From assembly GCA_951813045.1 (NCBI GenBank), contig CATOTF010000002.1, positions 3,162,001-3,226,000 on the forward strand: DNA of 64,000 bases, given 5' to 3'. Position 1 is the first letter of the stretch, and each line of letters opens with the position of its first letter. Source of the DNA: an uncultured Rhizobiaceae bacterium (GTDB lineage: Bacteria > Pseudomonadota > Alphaproteobacteria > Rhizobiales > Rhizobiaceae). Below are positions 1 through 9,186 of the stretch, piece by piece. Made by a program: the position numbers and the translations under genes. A model generated the notes under the pieces. The model ran no database searches. It had not been told where the DNA came from and worked only from the letters and a program-made list of their open reading frames with translations.

Positions 1-1
1 C

Positions 2-784
2 CGTGAAGAATGCGCTGTTTTGGAGCAGCTTATTGACGAATGCCCGGTTGAGGTTTTCAATCTGAAAACCCAGTTTAAAGGTTGGGCCATCGGCGACGTG
101 ATTGGGCACCTTCACATGTTCAACGTCGCCGCCCGAATTACACTTGAAGACGACAATGCCTTCGCCCCATTTTTCAAGCCCGTCGCAAAATATTTGGCGC
201 AGGGTAAAACAATGCTGGAAGCCCAATACATTTGGCTCGACGGGCTGTCAGGCCCTGCCCTGTTTGATGTGTGGCGGTTGGAATGCGAGGTGACCGCAGC
301 GCTTTACGATAATGCCGATCCAAAACACAGGGTGAAATGGGCTGGGCCGGACATGAGCGCACGATCTTCCATCACCGCACGGCGGATGGAAACATGGGCC
401 CACGGGCAGGAAATCTTCGACCGGCTTGGCAAAATACGCACGGAAACTGATCGCATTAAAAACATAGCCTACCTTGGGGTGAACACTTATGGATGGACAT
501 TCGTGAACAGAAAAATAGAGGTGCCCGAACCGGCACCATACGTAAAGCTTTCCGCACCTTCCGGTGCGGTTTGGGAATTCAACGCCCCCCAGACTGAAAA
601 TTGCGTTCACGGGTCAGCCGTTGAATTCTGTCAAGTCGTGGCACAAACGCGCAATGTTGCGGATACAAATCTTAAGACAATGGGTGACACTGCCATACGC
701 TGGATGGCCTTGGCACAATGTTTTGCAGGACAACCCAACAACCCACCGGCTCCTGGCAGCCGCCACAAGATAGAGGCCAGTTAG
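2..784 (+). CDS. Maleylpyruvate-isomerase-like (DinB-fold) protein, 5' truncated by window edge
   Basis: The reading frame is open from the first bases of the window, so the N-terminus is missing; the first possible start inside is a TTG at 20, but the codons before it already look like part of the protein. The motif FKGWAIGDVIGHLHMFN followed by an AARITLEDD stretch matches the TIGR03084 / mycothiol-dependent maleylpyruvate isomerase N-terminal family, in which conserved His residues on a four-helix bundle bind a metal. A second conserved section, RRMETWAHGQEIFDRLG, carries another His of that metal site. The physiological reaction is unknown for this subfamily, and alphaproteobacteria do not make mycothiol, so the name reflects fold only. 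The gene converges on aglK with only 7 bases between the stops. Confidence 0.75.
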   Translation, partial: REECAVLEQLIDECPVEVFNLKTQFKGWAIGDVIGHLHMFNVAARITLEDDNAFAPFFKPVAKYLAQGKTMLEAQYIWLDGLSGPALFDVWRLECEVTAALYDNADPKHRVKWAGPDMSARSSITARRMETWAHGQEIFDRLGKIRTETDRIKNIAYLGVNTYGWTFVNRKIEVPEPAPYVKLSAPSGAVWEFNAPQTENCVHGSAVEFCQVVAQTRNVADTNLKTMGDTAIRWMALAQCFAGQPNNPPAPGSRHKIEAS

Positions 785-791
785 GCCCGTT

Positions 792-1883
792 TCAAAGGTG
801 CAAAAACGATTGTCCGTTGGAGTTAAACAGATGCATTTTTGACGGGTCAGGCTTCAGGTTCACCCTGTCTCCCCGTTTCATATCAACAATACCCGCAATC
901 TTCACCACCACCGGTTCATCAACGCCTTCAACATCGAGGTAAAGATTTGTAACCTCGCCTAGAGATTCTGCGAGTGTAATTTTTCCTTCAATGAGCCCAT
1001 CCCGGTCCGATGCCACTTCAACATCTTCCGGTCTAAAACCCAGATAAGCTTTCTCACCCTGAGCGCCCACTGGCGTTTCAACCGGCACCAAGAAGGCCTT
1101 CCCATCCGACAATTTAACTTGAGTTAGTTTTCCGGGGTTCTCAATCAAAACATCGACAATGTTCATCGCCGGCGATCCAATAAATTTCGCCACAAACAGA
1201 TTGGCCGGACGCTGATAAAGCTCGATTGGCGGGCCCACCTGTTCCAAGTATCCGTCAGACAGAACCACAATACGGTCAGCCAGTGTCATCGCCTCAACCT
1301 GATCGTGGGTCACATAGATCATCGTGGTTTCAGGCATGCTCTCCTTGAGCTTCGCGATCTCAATACGCGTTGCAACGCGCAAAGCCGCGTCAAGGTTTGA
1401 AAGCGGTTCGTCGAATAGGAATACCTTTGGGTCGCGGCAAATCGCCCGACCGATTGCCACCCTTTGCCTCTGGCCACCGGACAAGGCCTTGGGAAGTCGC
1501 TTGAGGTAAGGGCCTAATTGCAAAATCTCAGCGGCATTTTGAACCCGCCGTTCGATCTCGGCTTTTGGCGCTTTGGCAATGCGCATGCCGAACGCCATAT
1601 TTTCATAAACCGACATATGAGGATAAAGCGCGTAGGACTGGAACACCATCGCTATACCCCTTTGAGATGGCGAAACTTCATTCACCCGACTACCATCTAT
1701 CTGAAGTTCACCGTCTGATATAGATTCCAATCCGGCAATCATCCGCAGCAATGTTGATTTCCCGCACCCCGATGGGCCAACGAAAACGATAAACTCCCCT
1801 TCTTCAATTTCCAGGTCGACGCCGTGCATGACTTCGGTTGTGCCGTATGATTTCTTGATGCCGGTCAGTTTGAGCGCCGTCAT
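792..1883 (-). CDS. aglK: Alpha-glucoside ABC transporter ATPase AglK
   Basis: Cytoplasmic ATPase (363 aa) that powers uptake of alpha-glucosides such as trehalose, maltose or sucrose through AglF/AglG. Visible motifs are Walker A GPSGCGKST near residue 37, signature [14 protein letters not shown] near 134, Walker B VFLFDEPLSNLD, and the H-loop YVTHDQ; the C-terminal ~120 residues form the MalK-type TOBE/regulatory region (LGFRPEDVEV). Length is normal for the MalK/UgpC group. Its ATG overlaps the aglA stop (ATGA), so it is the last, translationally coupled gene of aglEFGAK. The gene order is that of the Sinorhizobium agl locus, which supports the name. Confidence 0.93.
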   Translation of the reverse strand: MTALKLTGIKKSYGTTEVMHGVDLEIEEGEFIVFVGPSGCGKSTLLRMIAGLESISDGELQIDGSRVNEVSPSQRGIAMVFQSYALYPHMSVYENMAFGMRIAKAPKAEIERRVQNAAEILQLGPYLKRLPKALSGGQRQRVAIGRAICRDPKVFLFDEPLSNLDAALRVATRIEIAKLKESMPETTMIYVTHDQVEAMTLADRIVVLSDGYLEQVGPPIELYQRPANLFVAKFIGSPAMNIVDVLIENPGKLTQVKLSDGKAFLVPVETPVGAQGEKAYLGFRPEDVEVASDRDGLIEGKITLAESLGEVTNLYLDVEGVDEPVVVKIAGIVDMKRGDRVNLKPDPSKMHLFNSNGQSFLHL

Positions 1884-3583
1884 ACCGTTTCTCCACCATT
1901 GGCCAATTGAGGCGAGCGGGCAAAATAAGTTCCAAATGGTTCAAGCTTTAACTGGTTACCGCTTTCCACGCCGGTCTTTCCCGGTGCAGCCAGTCTCGTG
2001 AAATCCGGCGCCGGGGCATCAATCGTAACATCACTTTCACTCATATTGATCGCACAGAAGATACGCATTCCATTATGAGACCTTTCAAAAGTTAGAACAT
2101 TCTCGTCTTCACCAAAGAACCGAATGTCGCCCTTTGCAAACTCAATTTGCCCGGCACGGAACTGCAGACTTTGCCGATAATGATTGAGAAGGGATTCAGA
2201 ATCACCGTCCTGGGCATTAGCGGCAAGATCACTGTGTTCAGATGCAAGCGGCAACCACGGTTTACTGATAGAAAACCCTCCGTGTTCAGCGTTGTGCGAC
2301 CAGGCCATGGGGGTGCGGCAGCCGTCACGGCCTTTGAATTCTGGCCAGAACTCAATGCCATAAGGGTCCTGCAGATCTTCAAATGCAAGTTGCGCTTCCG
2401 TCAGCCCCAGTTCCTCACCCTGATACAGGCATACCGAGCCGCGCAAAGACAAAATCAACGTCACGGCCATTTTCAAAAACCCAGTCTGGTCTGAAAAATG
2501 ACCGGACCAGCGCGACGCGTGGCGCGTTACATCATGGTTCGAAAATGCCCAACAGGACCAGCCATCCGGCGCAGCCTTTTCAAAGCCGCCAACAATTTCC
2601 CGAATTCTTCGAGGCGTAATCAGGTCCGTCGACAGCATGTCGAAGGAGTAGCACATGTGAACCTTGTTACCACCGCTGGTATAATCGGCAACAAGTTCCA
2701 ACCCTTTTTGTCCGTCACCCACTTCGCCGACCGCGGTCGCTGCCGGATATTCATCCAGCAAAGCCCTGAATCGTTTCAAAAATTCCAGATTCTCCGGCTG
2801 GTTCTTATCGTACAAATGGTTCTGGTGATTATAGGGGTTCACCTCAGGTGCAATGGAATTATTGCGCTCCTGCGGCGGTAAGGGCGGGTTATCCTCCAGC
2901 CCCCGCGAATGAATATAAAAGTTGATCGTGTCCAGCCGGAAACCATCGACCCCCCGGTCCAGCCAGAACCGAACGCTATCCAACAGCGCCCGTTGAACAT
3001 CCATATTGTGGAAGTTCAGATCGGGTTGGCTGGTCAAAAAATTATGCAGATAATATTGGCAGCGCCCGGTATCCCATTGCCATGCGGACCCGCCAAAAAT
3101 TGAAAGCCAATTGTTTGGTGGTGTACCGTCTGATTTCGCGTCAGCCCAGACGTACCAGTCAGCCCTGTCGTTATCGCGGCTGGCCCGGCTTTCCTTAAAC
3201 CACGCATGTTGATCGGACGAATGAGAGATCACCTGATCGATCATCACCTTAAGACCAAGGTCATGGGCACGCTCAATCATCGCGTCGAAATTTTCCATGG
3301 TACCGAACATCGGGTCGACGGCGGTATAATCGGAAACGTCGTAACCAAAATCGAGCATGGGGGATTTGAAGAACGGCGAAATCCAGATCGCGTCAACGCC
3401 AAGCTCTGCAATATAGGGCAACCGTTGCGTTATTCCGTTGAGGTCGCCAATCCCGTCGCCGTTACTGTCCTGAAAAGAACGCGGATAAATCTGGTAGATG
3501 ACCGCCCCACGCCACCAGTCCGGGTCCGTGGTCATCTTCATGCTGGTATCGGCAGCGCCGGTGATTTTCGACATTTCATTCAT
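1880..3583 (-). CDS. aglA: Alpha-glucosidase, GH13 family (AglA)
   Basis: Cytoplasmic alpha-glucosidase (567 aa) that hydrolyses the disaccharides imported by the linked transporter. It begins with the typical GH13 start WWRGAVIYQIYPRSFQDSNG and shows the GH13 conserved regions: DQVISHSSD (region I), GFRLDTINF with the nucleophile Asp (region II), AVGEVGDG with the acid/base Glu (region III) and FSNHDVTR with the transition-state Asp (region IV). No signal peptide is evident, consistent with an intracellular enzyme acting after uptake. The gene starts 4 bases after aglG, whose last codons contain the ribosome binding site AAGGCGGA, and overlaps aglK by 4 bases. Confidence 0.93.
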   Translation of the reverse strand: MNEMSKITGAADTSMKMTTDPDWWRGAVIYQIYPRSFQDSNGDGIGDLNGITQRLPYIAELGVDAIWISPFFKSPMLDFGYDVSDYTAVDPMFGTMENFDAMIERAHDLGLKVMIDQVISHSSDQHAWFKESRASRDNDRADWYVWADAKSDGTPPNNWLSIFGGSAWQWDTGRCQYYLHNFLTSQPDLNFHNMDVQRALLDSVRFWLDRGVDGFRLDTINFYIHSRGLEDNPPLPPQERNNSIAPEVNPYNHQNHLYDKNQPENLEFLKRFRALLDEYPAATAVGEVGDGQKGLELVADYTSGGNKVHMCYSFDMLSTDLITPRRIREIVGGFEKAAPDGWSCWAFSNHDVTRHASRWSGHFSDQTGFLKMAVTLILSLRGSVCLYQGEELGLTEAQLAFEDLQDPYGIEFWPEFKGRDGCRTPMAWSHNAEHGGFSISKPWLPLASEHSDLAANAQDGDSESLLNHYRQSLQFRAGQIEFAKGDIRFFGEDENVLTFERSHNGMRIFCAINMSESDVTIDAPAPDFTRLAAPGKTGVESGNQLKLEPFGTYFARSPQLANGGETV

Positions 3584-3587
3584 AATA

Positions 3588-4739
3588 TTATCCGCCTTTA
3601 ACCGAGCCGGCTAAAAGACCGCGCACGAAATAACGTTGCAGAGAGAGGAAGACGGTCAGCGGAACGATTATCGTGATGAACGCTGATGTCGCAAGAATTT
3701 CCCAGTCACCACCGCGCGTACCGAGAAGGTCTTTCAACGCAGATGTGAGAACCGTCTTGGTTTCCCCGTCCCCCAAAAACACTTTAGCGACCAACAGATC
3801 ATTCCAGACCCAGAGGAACTGGAAAATCGCAAATGACGCCAGCGCCGGTAATGATAAGGGAAGGACAATTTTGTAAAATATCTGGAAATGGGTTGCGCCA
3901 TCAATACGCGCTGATTCCATGATTTCTCCGGGTAGGCCCGCCATATAATTGCGCAGAAGATAGATGGCGAGGGGCAATCCAAACCCCGTATGAGCCATCC
4001 AAATACCCCAATAGGACTTCGCATCAATACCAAAAATACTGCCAACATCGTTGTAGAGTGATAAGAGAGGAATGAGGGAAAGCTGGAGGGGGACCACCAG
4101 AAGTCCGACAATTGTCGCTGCGATCAAAGCCCGTCCTGGATACCGCATCCAGGCCAATGCATAGGCTGCAAATGCGGCAATCAGGATGGGAATAAATGTG
4201 GCGGGTATCGTCACTACCGCCGAATTGAGAAACGCCTGACCAATACCATCTCGCGTGAACACCCGTTTGTAATTGTCCAGTGTGAATATCGGAGGCTCGT
4301 TAGCGCGATATACAAAGCGCGCGTTTCGGGCTCGCGTGATTTCATTTTCGCTCGTTATGGTATATTGGCCGTCAGCCTGAACGGTCACACTGATACCCCT
4401 GCGCAGCTTTGCTGTCTCACCGACCGATAAACTGTCTTCACCGTCGAGAATTTTCCCGGTGGCAGCAAAAGCCTCGATCACCGATTCCGACCCTTCCGGG
4501 AATATACGCCCGTCAACGGTCCATTCTCCATCCACCAACCTTTGTCCCGACAGGTCTTGCGGAATATGGCGGGCGTTTTGTGTTGAACGGAAAGGAGCCG
4601 TCCACCAGCCCGACGATGAAATTTGAGATTTATCCCTGAACGATGAGACAAAAATCCCGACGGTCGGCAGCGACCAGATAACGACAAGCAACAAAACGGT
4701 CAGATGAACGACGATGCGGCCAAGTCTGGAACTACCCAT
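3588..4739 (-). CDS. aglG: Alpha-glucoside ABC transporter permease AglG
   Basis: Inner-membrane permease (383 aa) of the CUT1 family, MalG-like. An N-terminal membrane helix (VVHLTVLLLVVIWSLPTVGI) is followed by an unusually large periplasmic insertion of roughly 100 residues (about 40-150), then five further helices. The cytoplasmic EAA loop that contacts AglK reads EIMESARIDGATHFQIFYKIVLP. The large insertion is characteristic of AglG rather than of ordinary MalG homologues. The ATG overlaps the aglF stop by one base (TAATG), so translation is coupled. Confidence 0.92.
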   Translation of the reverse strand: MGSSRLGRIVVHLTVLLLVVIWSLPTVGIFVSSFRDKSQISSSGWWTAPFRSTQNARHIPQDLSGQRLVDGEWTVDGRIFPEGSESVIEAFAATGKILDGEDSLSVGETAKLRRGISVTVQADGQYTITSENEITRARNARFVYRANEPPIFTLDNYKRVFTRDGIGQAFLNSAVVTIPATFIPILIAAFAAYALAWMRYPGRALIAATIVGLLVVPLQLSLIPLLSLYNDVGSIFGIDAKSYWGIWMAHTGFGLPLAIYLLRNYMAGLPGEIMESARIDGATHFQIFYKIVLPLSLPALASFAIFQFLWVWNDLLVAKVFLGDGETKTVLTSALKDLLGTRGGDWEILATSAFITIIVPLTVFLSLQRYFVRGLLAGSVKGG

Positions 4740-5773
4740 TATCCCGTCCCAACATCTTTAGAGGCCTGTCTGATATTCCAAATCATAATTGGCAATACTG
4801 CGATCATGATGGTCAGGGCGACGACGGAGGAATAGCCATCGTGATCCCCCCGCACGAGCCAGAAGAACATGTAATTGGCCAGAACCTGCGTGTCCCACTG
4901 ACCGTCAGTCATGGTGAACACAATGTCGAAAACCTTGAGTACCAGAATGGTTATGGTGGTCCACACCACCATCACAGTGCCCATGATTTGGGGAACCATT
5001 ATTTTCCAGAGGATCTGAAAACCGTTAGCGCCGTCCAATATGGCGGCTTCAATAGTTTCTTCAGGTATACCCCGTAGCGCGGCTGAAAGGATCACCATGG
5101 CGAAGCCGGTTTGAATCCAGATCAAGATTATCATCAGGAAGAAATTGTTCCAAAACGCCATATCGATAAATGACGTGGGGTCACCGCCAAAGAATTGGAT
5201 AACCGCGTTCAACAGGCCGATTTGGGTGTCGCCAGACTGGAATTCATAAACGAATTTCCAGATTACCGACGCACCGACAAATGAAATCGCCATGGGAAGG
5301 AAAATCAACGTTTTGGCAAATGTCCCCCACCAGATACGGTCTGCCATTACCGCGATAATGAGGCCCAGGAACGTGCAGGCGGCGGGGACCACGATGATCC
5401 ACATCAGATTATTGCGCACCGCCTCCCAAAACGCTTCCTGTGAAAAGACAAATGTCCAATTATCCACGCCCACAAAACTCTGCGAGTTCTTGTCCATGAA
5501 CGAATTGATGATCGTCATTACCAGCGGGTAGAACAGGAACAGGCCCAGAAATAACAGAGCGGGAAACAAAAAGAGCCAAGGGCGAATGGCCGAACGCCTG
5601 TGTTCATTTCGAGCGTTCAACTGACCGCCGGTCACATCGCTTGGCAGCGCTTTGTCCAGCAGAACGTTGGTGCCCCAAAAAAAGCCGATACACACAACAA
5701 TACCGGCAATGACGGAAACGGCAGCAAACCCTATTTGCCCCCACGCAGCTTGTGATATTCCAAAAAGCTCCAT
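4739..5773 (-). CDS. aglF: Alpha-glucoside ABC transporter permease AglF
   Basis: MalF-type permease (344 aa from the ATG at 5773, which follows CGGGAAAT; an upstream GTG at 5794 is possible). Two regions of hydrophobicity open the protein (IGFAAVSVIAGIVVCIGFFW and PWLFLFPALLFLGLFLFYPL), followed by the CUT1 core and an EAA loop EETIEAAILDGANGFQILWK that docks on the ATPase. Together with AglG it forms the transmembrane channel for alpha-glucosides. It lies between the aglE hairpin and aglG in the operon. Confidence 0.91.
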   Translation of the reverse strand: MELFGISQAAWGQIGFAAVSVIAGIVVCIGFFWGTNVLLDKALPSDVTGGQLNARNEHRRSAIRPWLFLFPALLFLGLFLFYPLVMTIINSFMDKNSQSFVGVDNWTFVFSQEAFWEAVRNNLMWIIVVPAACTFLGLIIAVMADRIWWGTFAKTLIFLPMAISFVGASVIWKFVYEFQSGDTQIGLLNAVIQFFGGDPTSFIDMAFWNNFFLMIILIWIQTGFAMVILSAALRGIPEETIEAAILDGANGFQILWKIMVPQIMGTVMVVWTTITILVLKVFDIVFTMTDGQWDTQVLANYMFFWLVRGDHDGYSSVVALTIMIAVLPIMIWNIRQASKDVGTG

Positions 5774-5865
5774 GATTATTTCCCGGGTTTGCACGCGATT
5801 GCTCGGTTCCGAAATTCAGGACGTCAACTATGCGCAGGTGACGACGATTACGCTAAACCGTGTGG

Positions 5866-5896
5866 AAGCAGCCGACGTGTGAATGCCGGCTGCCTT
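5866..5896 (-). terminator. Intercistronic hairpin between aglE and aglF
   Basis: Arms GCAGCCG (5868-5874) and CGGCTGC (5887-5893) form a 7-bp GC-rich stem, extended by AAG/CTT with one bulge. It lies in the 131-base gap after the binding-protein gene. There is no strong U tract, so partial termination or 3'-end protection of the aglE message is more likely than a full stop. This is an inference from position and structure. Confidence 0.5.
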
Positions 5897-5904
5897 TGAA
5901 GTGT

Positions 5905-7260
5905 TTACTTGAGATCATCCCAGGATTTTTGAACACCATCAGCTACTTCCTGCGCCGATTTTCCCGAAACGAAATCAACCATGCCGGACCAGAATGTGCC
6001 TGCTCCAATTGCTCCGGGCATCAGGTCTGACCCATCAAAACGGAATGTTGTTGCGTTCAACAGAATATCACCCTGCGCTTTCATGGTCGCGCTTGGATAG
6101 ATATCCGTATTCACACCCTTATGGGGTGTCAGGAACCCGTTTTGCGCCATGTAGAGTTCATGGGATAGGGAAGATTCCAGGAACTTGATGAAGGCCCGTG
6201 TACCTTTTGACTCTTTGGTCATTGCGAACAATGTACCGGCGCCTAAAACTGGATTACCGAGTTCTTTCTTGGCAGCAAAGGGTGGCATGTAGAAGAAATC
6301 CGCATCTTCGCCAAGTTTCGTGCCGTCTGGGAAGAACGCCGGAATAAACGAAGCCTGACGGTGCAGGTAGCATTTTGGCGGCGTGTTAAACATGCCTTTT
6401 GGGCTGTCACGGAAATCTGTTGTTCCAACCGCGCTGGCGCCGCCGTCAACGTATTTGTCGTTCTTGGCGAATGTTCCAAATGTCTCAATTGCAGCAACGA
6501 CTTTTGGATCATTGAATTTCAATTCGTTCGACACCCATTTATCATAATCTGCCGGTGTTTGGGTCCGCAGCATAATGTCCTCAACCCAGTCAGTTGCAGG
6601 CCAACCCGTTGCGGCACCTGACCCTAAACCGATGCACCACGGCGTGCCGCCGTCAGCGACGATTTTATCGGATAGCGCGATGAGTTCTTCCATTGTCTTT
6701 GGGATTTCATACCCGGCGTCTTCAAATGCGTCCGGCACATACCAGACCAAAGATTTGACGTTCACATTGTAGAACAGGCCGTAGAATTGGTCTTTCCCGT
6801 CCTTATCGGCATATGTTCCAAGATCAACCCATGACTGACCCGCAGCATAATTATCAAGCACCGCCTGTTTGGCTTCATCACCAAGGGGTACTAGGCCACC
6901 TTTCGCAGCAACATTGGCCGCGAGGCCCGGCTGTGGGAACACGGCCAGATTTGGCGGAGAGCCCGCTTCCACGTCGATGTTGATTTGCTGTTCGAAGGAA
7001 TCTGAACCGGTATATTCAACGTCGGCACCGGTGAGATCTTCAAATATTTTTACGACCCGCTCAAAATTTGCTTTTTCATTTCCGGTCCACGGGCCAAACA
7101 CCGTGATCTTTTCCCCTTTTACGTCCATGGACTTAAACTGCTCAGCTTCCGCCCAATTATAGGGGCCGGCACCGATTGTGATGTCTTTAGCACCTTGAGC
7201 GAATACGCCGCAGGTGGATAATGCCAAAGCCGTGAGGCTGGCGGTGAATATTTTCTTCAT
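5905..7260 (-). CDS. aglE: Alpha-glucoside-binding periplasmic protein AglE
   Basis: Periplasmic solute-binding protein (451 aa) of the CUT1 importer. The ATG at 7260 is preceded by a strong ribosome binding site GGAGGAA; an in-frame TTG at 7272 would lie on that site and is rejected. The Sec signal peptide is MKKIFTASLTALALSTCGVF followed by AQG. Family features include ITVFGPWTGNEKANFERVVK and the late motifs VLGAGTLFAMTK and AFIKFLESS typical of family 1 extracellular solute-binding proteins. First gene of the operon, divergent from aglR, with LacI-type operators in between. Confidence 0.92.
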   Translation of the reverse strand: MKKIFTASLTALALSTCGVFAQGAKDITIGAGPYNWAEAEQFKSMDVKGEKITVFGPWTGNEKANFERVVKIFEDLTGADVEYTGSDSFEQQINIDVEAGSPPNLAVFPQPGLAANVAAKGGLVPLGDEAKQAVLDNYAAGQSWVDLGTYADKDGKDQFYGLFYNVNVKSLVWYVPDAFEDAGYEIPKTMEELIALSDKIVADGGTPWCIGLGSGAATGWPATDWVEDIMLRTQTPADYDKWVSNELKFNDPKVVAAIETFGTFAKNDKYVDGGASAVGTTDFRDSPKGMFNTPPKCYLHRQASFIPAFFPDGTKLGEDADFFYMPPFAAKKELGNPVLGAGTLFAMTKESKGTRAFIKFLESSLSHELYMAQNGFLTPHKGVNTDIYPSATMKAQGDILLNATTFRFDGSDLMPGAIGAGTFWSGMVDFVSGKSAQEVADGVQKSWDDLK

Positions 7261-7399
7261 GAATTCCTCCAAACTGCGCCCGATTGTTCGCTGCCGACAA
7301 TCTGCACACTTATTCGTTGCCAGTTTTCTAAGTCGAAACGTAGGTGACCGACTTGTCTCTCTGAATGGTTCAATTTGCGCTTGCCGAGAGGCAGTCTTC

Positions 7400-7411
7400 C
7401 AAAGCGCTTTG
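7400..7411. promoter_or_regulatory. AglR (LacI-family) operator, site 1
   Basis: Perfect 12-bp palindrome CAAAGCGCTTTG with the central CG typical of LacI/GalR operators, 139 bases upstream of the aglE start. A second copy lies at 7542-7555. Assignment to AglR is an inference from proximity. Confidence 0.8.
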
Positions 7412-7541
7412 AATATCTTAACACATCATTCAATTTGCCCTAAGTCAAGCCCATGCTGAGGCCTTCAGGGTGAATTCGATTTTGGCCAGTGCCTAACGTA
7501 TACAGCACTAACCTTGATCTATGCTGCGAAAACAGGTCTAA

Positions 7542-7555
7542 TCAAAGCGCTTTGA
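7542..7555. promoter_or_regulatory. AglR (LacI-family) operator, site 2
   Basis: Perfect 14-bp palindrome TCAAAGCGCTTTGA just 19 bases upstream of the aglR GTG start, so binding here would repress aglR itself. With site 1 (131 bases away) it could support DNA looping across the divergent promoters. Confidence 0.82.
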
Positions 7556-7574
7556 AAAAGGTGTTACTGAGAAC

Positions 7575-8630
7575 GTGCCCAAGTCCACCATCAATCTAAA
7601 ACAACTGTCACAGCACCTTGGCTTGTCGCAAACGACGGTTAGTCGTGCGCTCAATGGCTTCCCCGAAGTCAATGAAAACACGCGCCAAAAAGTATTGGCA
7701 GCAGCGGCCCAGTTTAATTACCGGCCAAGCCCCAGCGCATCATCACTTGCGACCGGTAAAACCAGAATAATCGGCCATGTTGTTCCAATTTCCGAGCACA
7801 AGATGATCAACCCGCATTTTGCCGACTTTCTGGCCGGTGCAAGCGAAGCCTATTCTGCGGCGGGCTACGATCTTCTGTTGCGAACAGCGACTCCCAAACA
7901 GGAAGAAGAAATATACCGCGAATTCGCCAGTAGAAACCGTGTCGACGGTGTGGTGGTCCACGGCCCATTGATCGACGAGCCCCGTATTGAAGTTTTAAAA
8001 TCCATCAGGCTCCCGTTCATTGTCCACGGTCGCACCACAATGAACGGCGACGATTATTCCTGGCTGGATGTCGATAACGCCACATCATTTCGAAGACTAA
8101 CACAGCATCTCATCGATCTGGGACACAAGCGCATCGCACTCGTGAACGGGCTGGAAACAATGAACTTTGCTCACCGCCGTCTTCAGGGTTATCGAGAGGC
8201 TATGGAAACCAATCAGCTGGAGATGATTCCAAAGCTAATCTCCAGTGCCGATATGAATGAACCTTACGGGTACAACGCCACCTTAAGGATGCTGGATTGT
8301 GACACGCCCCCCTCAGCGATCCTGTATTCCAGTATTTTGTCTGCTATGGGCGGTATGCGAGCTACTGGTGAACGGGGCTTGAGGGTACCGCAGGACATAT
8401 CATTGGCAACATTTGACGATGAATTATCCTTCCTGCAAACGGGTGATGGTCAGCCACGCGAGCCGTTTTTCACTGGAATGCATTCCTCCATACAGGAAGC
8501 CGGAAAAAAACTCGGGCAGATGTTGATCAATCAAATCTCCAACCCCGCCTCAAACGCTGAAACATGTCTTTGGGAATCAAAGCTTATCGTGGGAAAAACC
8601 ACCGGGCCAAGGCCAAGAGAAAATTCCTGA
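7575..8630 (+). CDS. aglR: LacI-family repressor of the alpha-glucoside operon (AglR)
   Basis: Transcriptional regulator of 351 aa. The N-terminal helix-turn-helix is NLKQLSQHLGLSQTTVSRAL, followed by the hinge region (YRPSPSASSLATGK) and a periplasmic-binding-protein-like sensor domain (IIGHVVPIS..., DFLAGASEAYSAAGYDLLLR, SLATFDDE). It starts at a GTG, divergent from aglE, with two matching palindromes in the shared control region. It probably represses aglEFGAK and itself until an alpha-glucoside is present; the inducer cannot be read from the sequence. Confidence 0.9.
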   Translation: MPKSTINLKQLSQHLGLSQTTVSRALNGFPEVNENTRQKVLAAAAQFNYRPSPSASSLATGKTRIIGHVVPISEHKMINPHFADFLAGASEAYSAAGYDLLLRTATPKQEEEIYREFASRNRVDGVVVHGPLIDEPRIEVLKSIRLPFIVHGRTTMNGDDYSWLDVDNATSFRRLTQHLIDLGHKRIALVNGLETMNFAHRRLQGYREAMETNQLEMIPKLISSADMNEPYGYNATLRMLDCDTPPSAILYSSILSAMGGMRATGERGLRVPQDISLATFDDELSFLQTGDGQPREPFFTGMHSSIQEAGKKLGQMLINQISNPASNAETCLWESKLIVGKTTGPRPRENS

Positions 8631-8639
8631 TTAACCGGA

Positions 8640-9074
8640 ATGTTAAGCCCAACAGCACAAATATTACTTATACTCCTGATATTGGTGGTCATTCCTGGTG
8701 GAATAGTCTTTCTAAGAAAACGCTAAGAGCGCAAAGCGATCTGCATAACTGTCAAAGTCATAGAGGTCAGCCACATTCAAATTGATGATGGCGATCAGTT
8801 TTACCCCAAATTTGAAGTCACAGACGGGCCGCACAAAGGAAAAACCTATGAGTCCATGTGGGATTGTAATCCAGATGACTATGAGGTCGGAGAAATAGTT
8901 CAGGCTAATTTAATCGCTGACGCTGGTGAGATCTACGGAGATCGGCGAACCTATTCCAATTACACAACTTTATTCGTTCCTCTCGTCATTCTCATCTGCT
9001 TTTTGGCTTTTATTTGGATAAAATCCAAAAAACGGGGGTTGATTATCCGATTGCGCAGTTCTGACATCGTTTAA
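8640..9074 (+). pseudogene. DUF3592-like membrane protein gene interrupted by an in-frame stop
   Basis: One continuous frame encodes, from ATG 8640, a membrane helix (ILLILLILVVIPGGIVF), then a TAA at 8724-8726, then an extracytoplasmic domain (KVIEVSHIQIDDGDQFYPKF ... DGPHKGKTYESMW) and a second helix (TTLFVPLVILICFLAFIWI). This helix-beta domain-helix plan fits DUF3592 proteins. Both halves keep coding character in the same frame, so a single nonsense change is the simplest explanation. A short downstream start (for example ATG 8856) would give only the C-terminal half. The function of the family is unknown. Confidence 0.6.
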
Positions 9075-9186
9075 TGCTTTTTAAATCGGCAATAAATAAC
9101 GAATAAGATGCGCGCGTCGCTGGCGCACTTGTTATAGAATTTAATGACAACAGCAGCTTCAGCAATTGGGGTTTGAGGAAAACACA

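Noticed and set aside
248-610. A 120-codon open frame on the minus strand
   Set aside because: It is antisense to the maleylpyruvate-isomerase-like gene and shows no family features.
8564-8785. A 73-codon open frame spanning the end of aglR
   Set aside because: It is out of frame with both aglR and the DUF3592 fragment and has no membrane or domain features.
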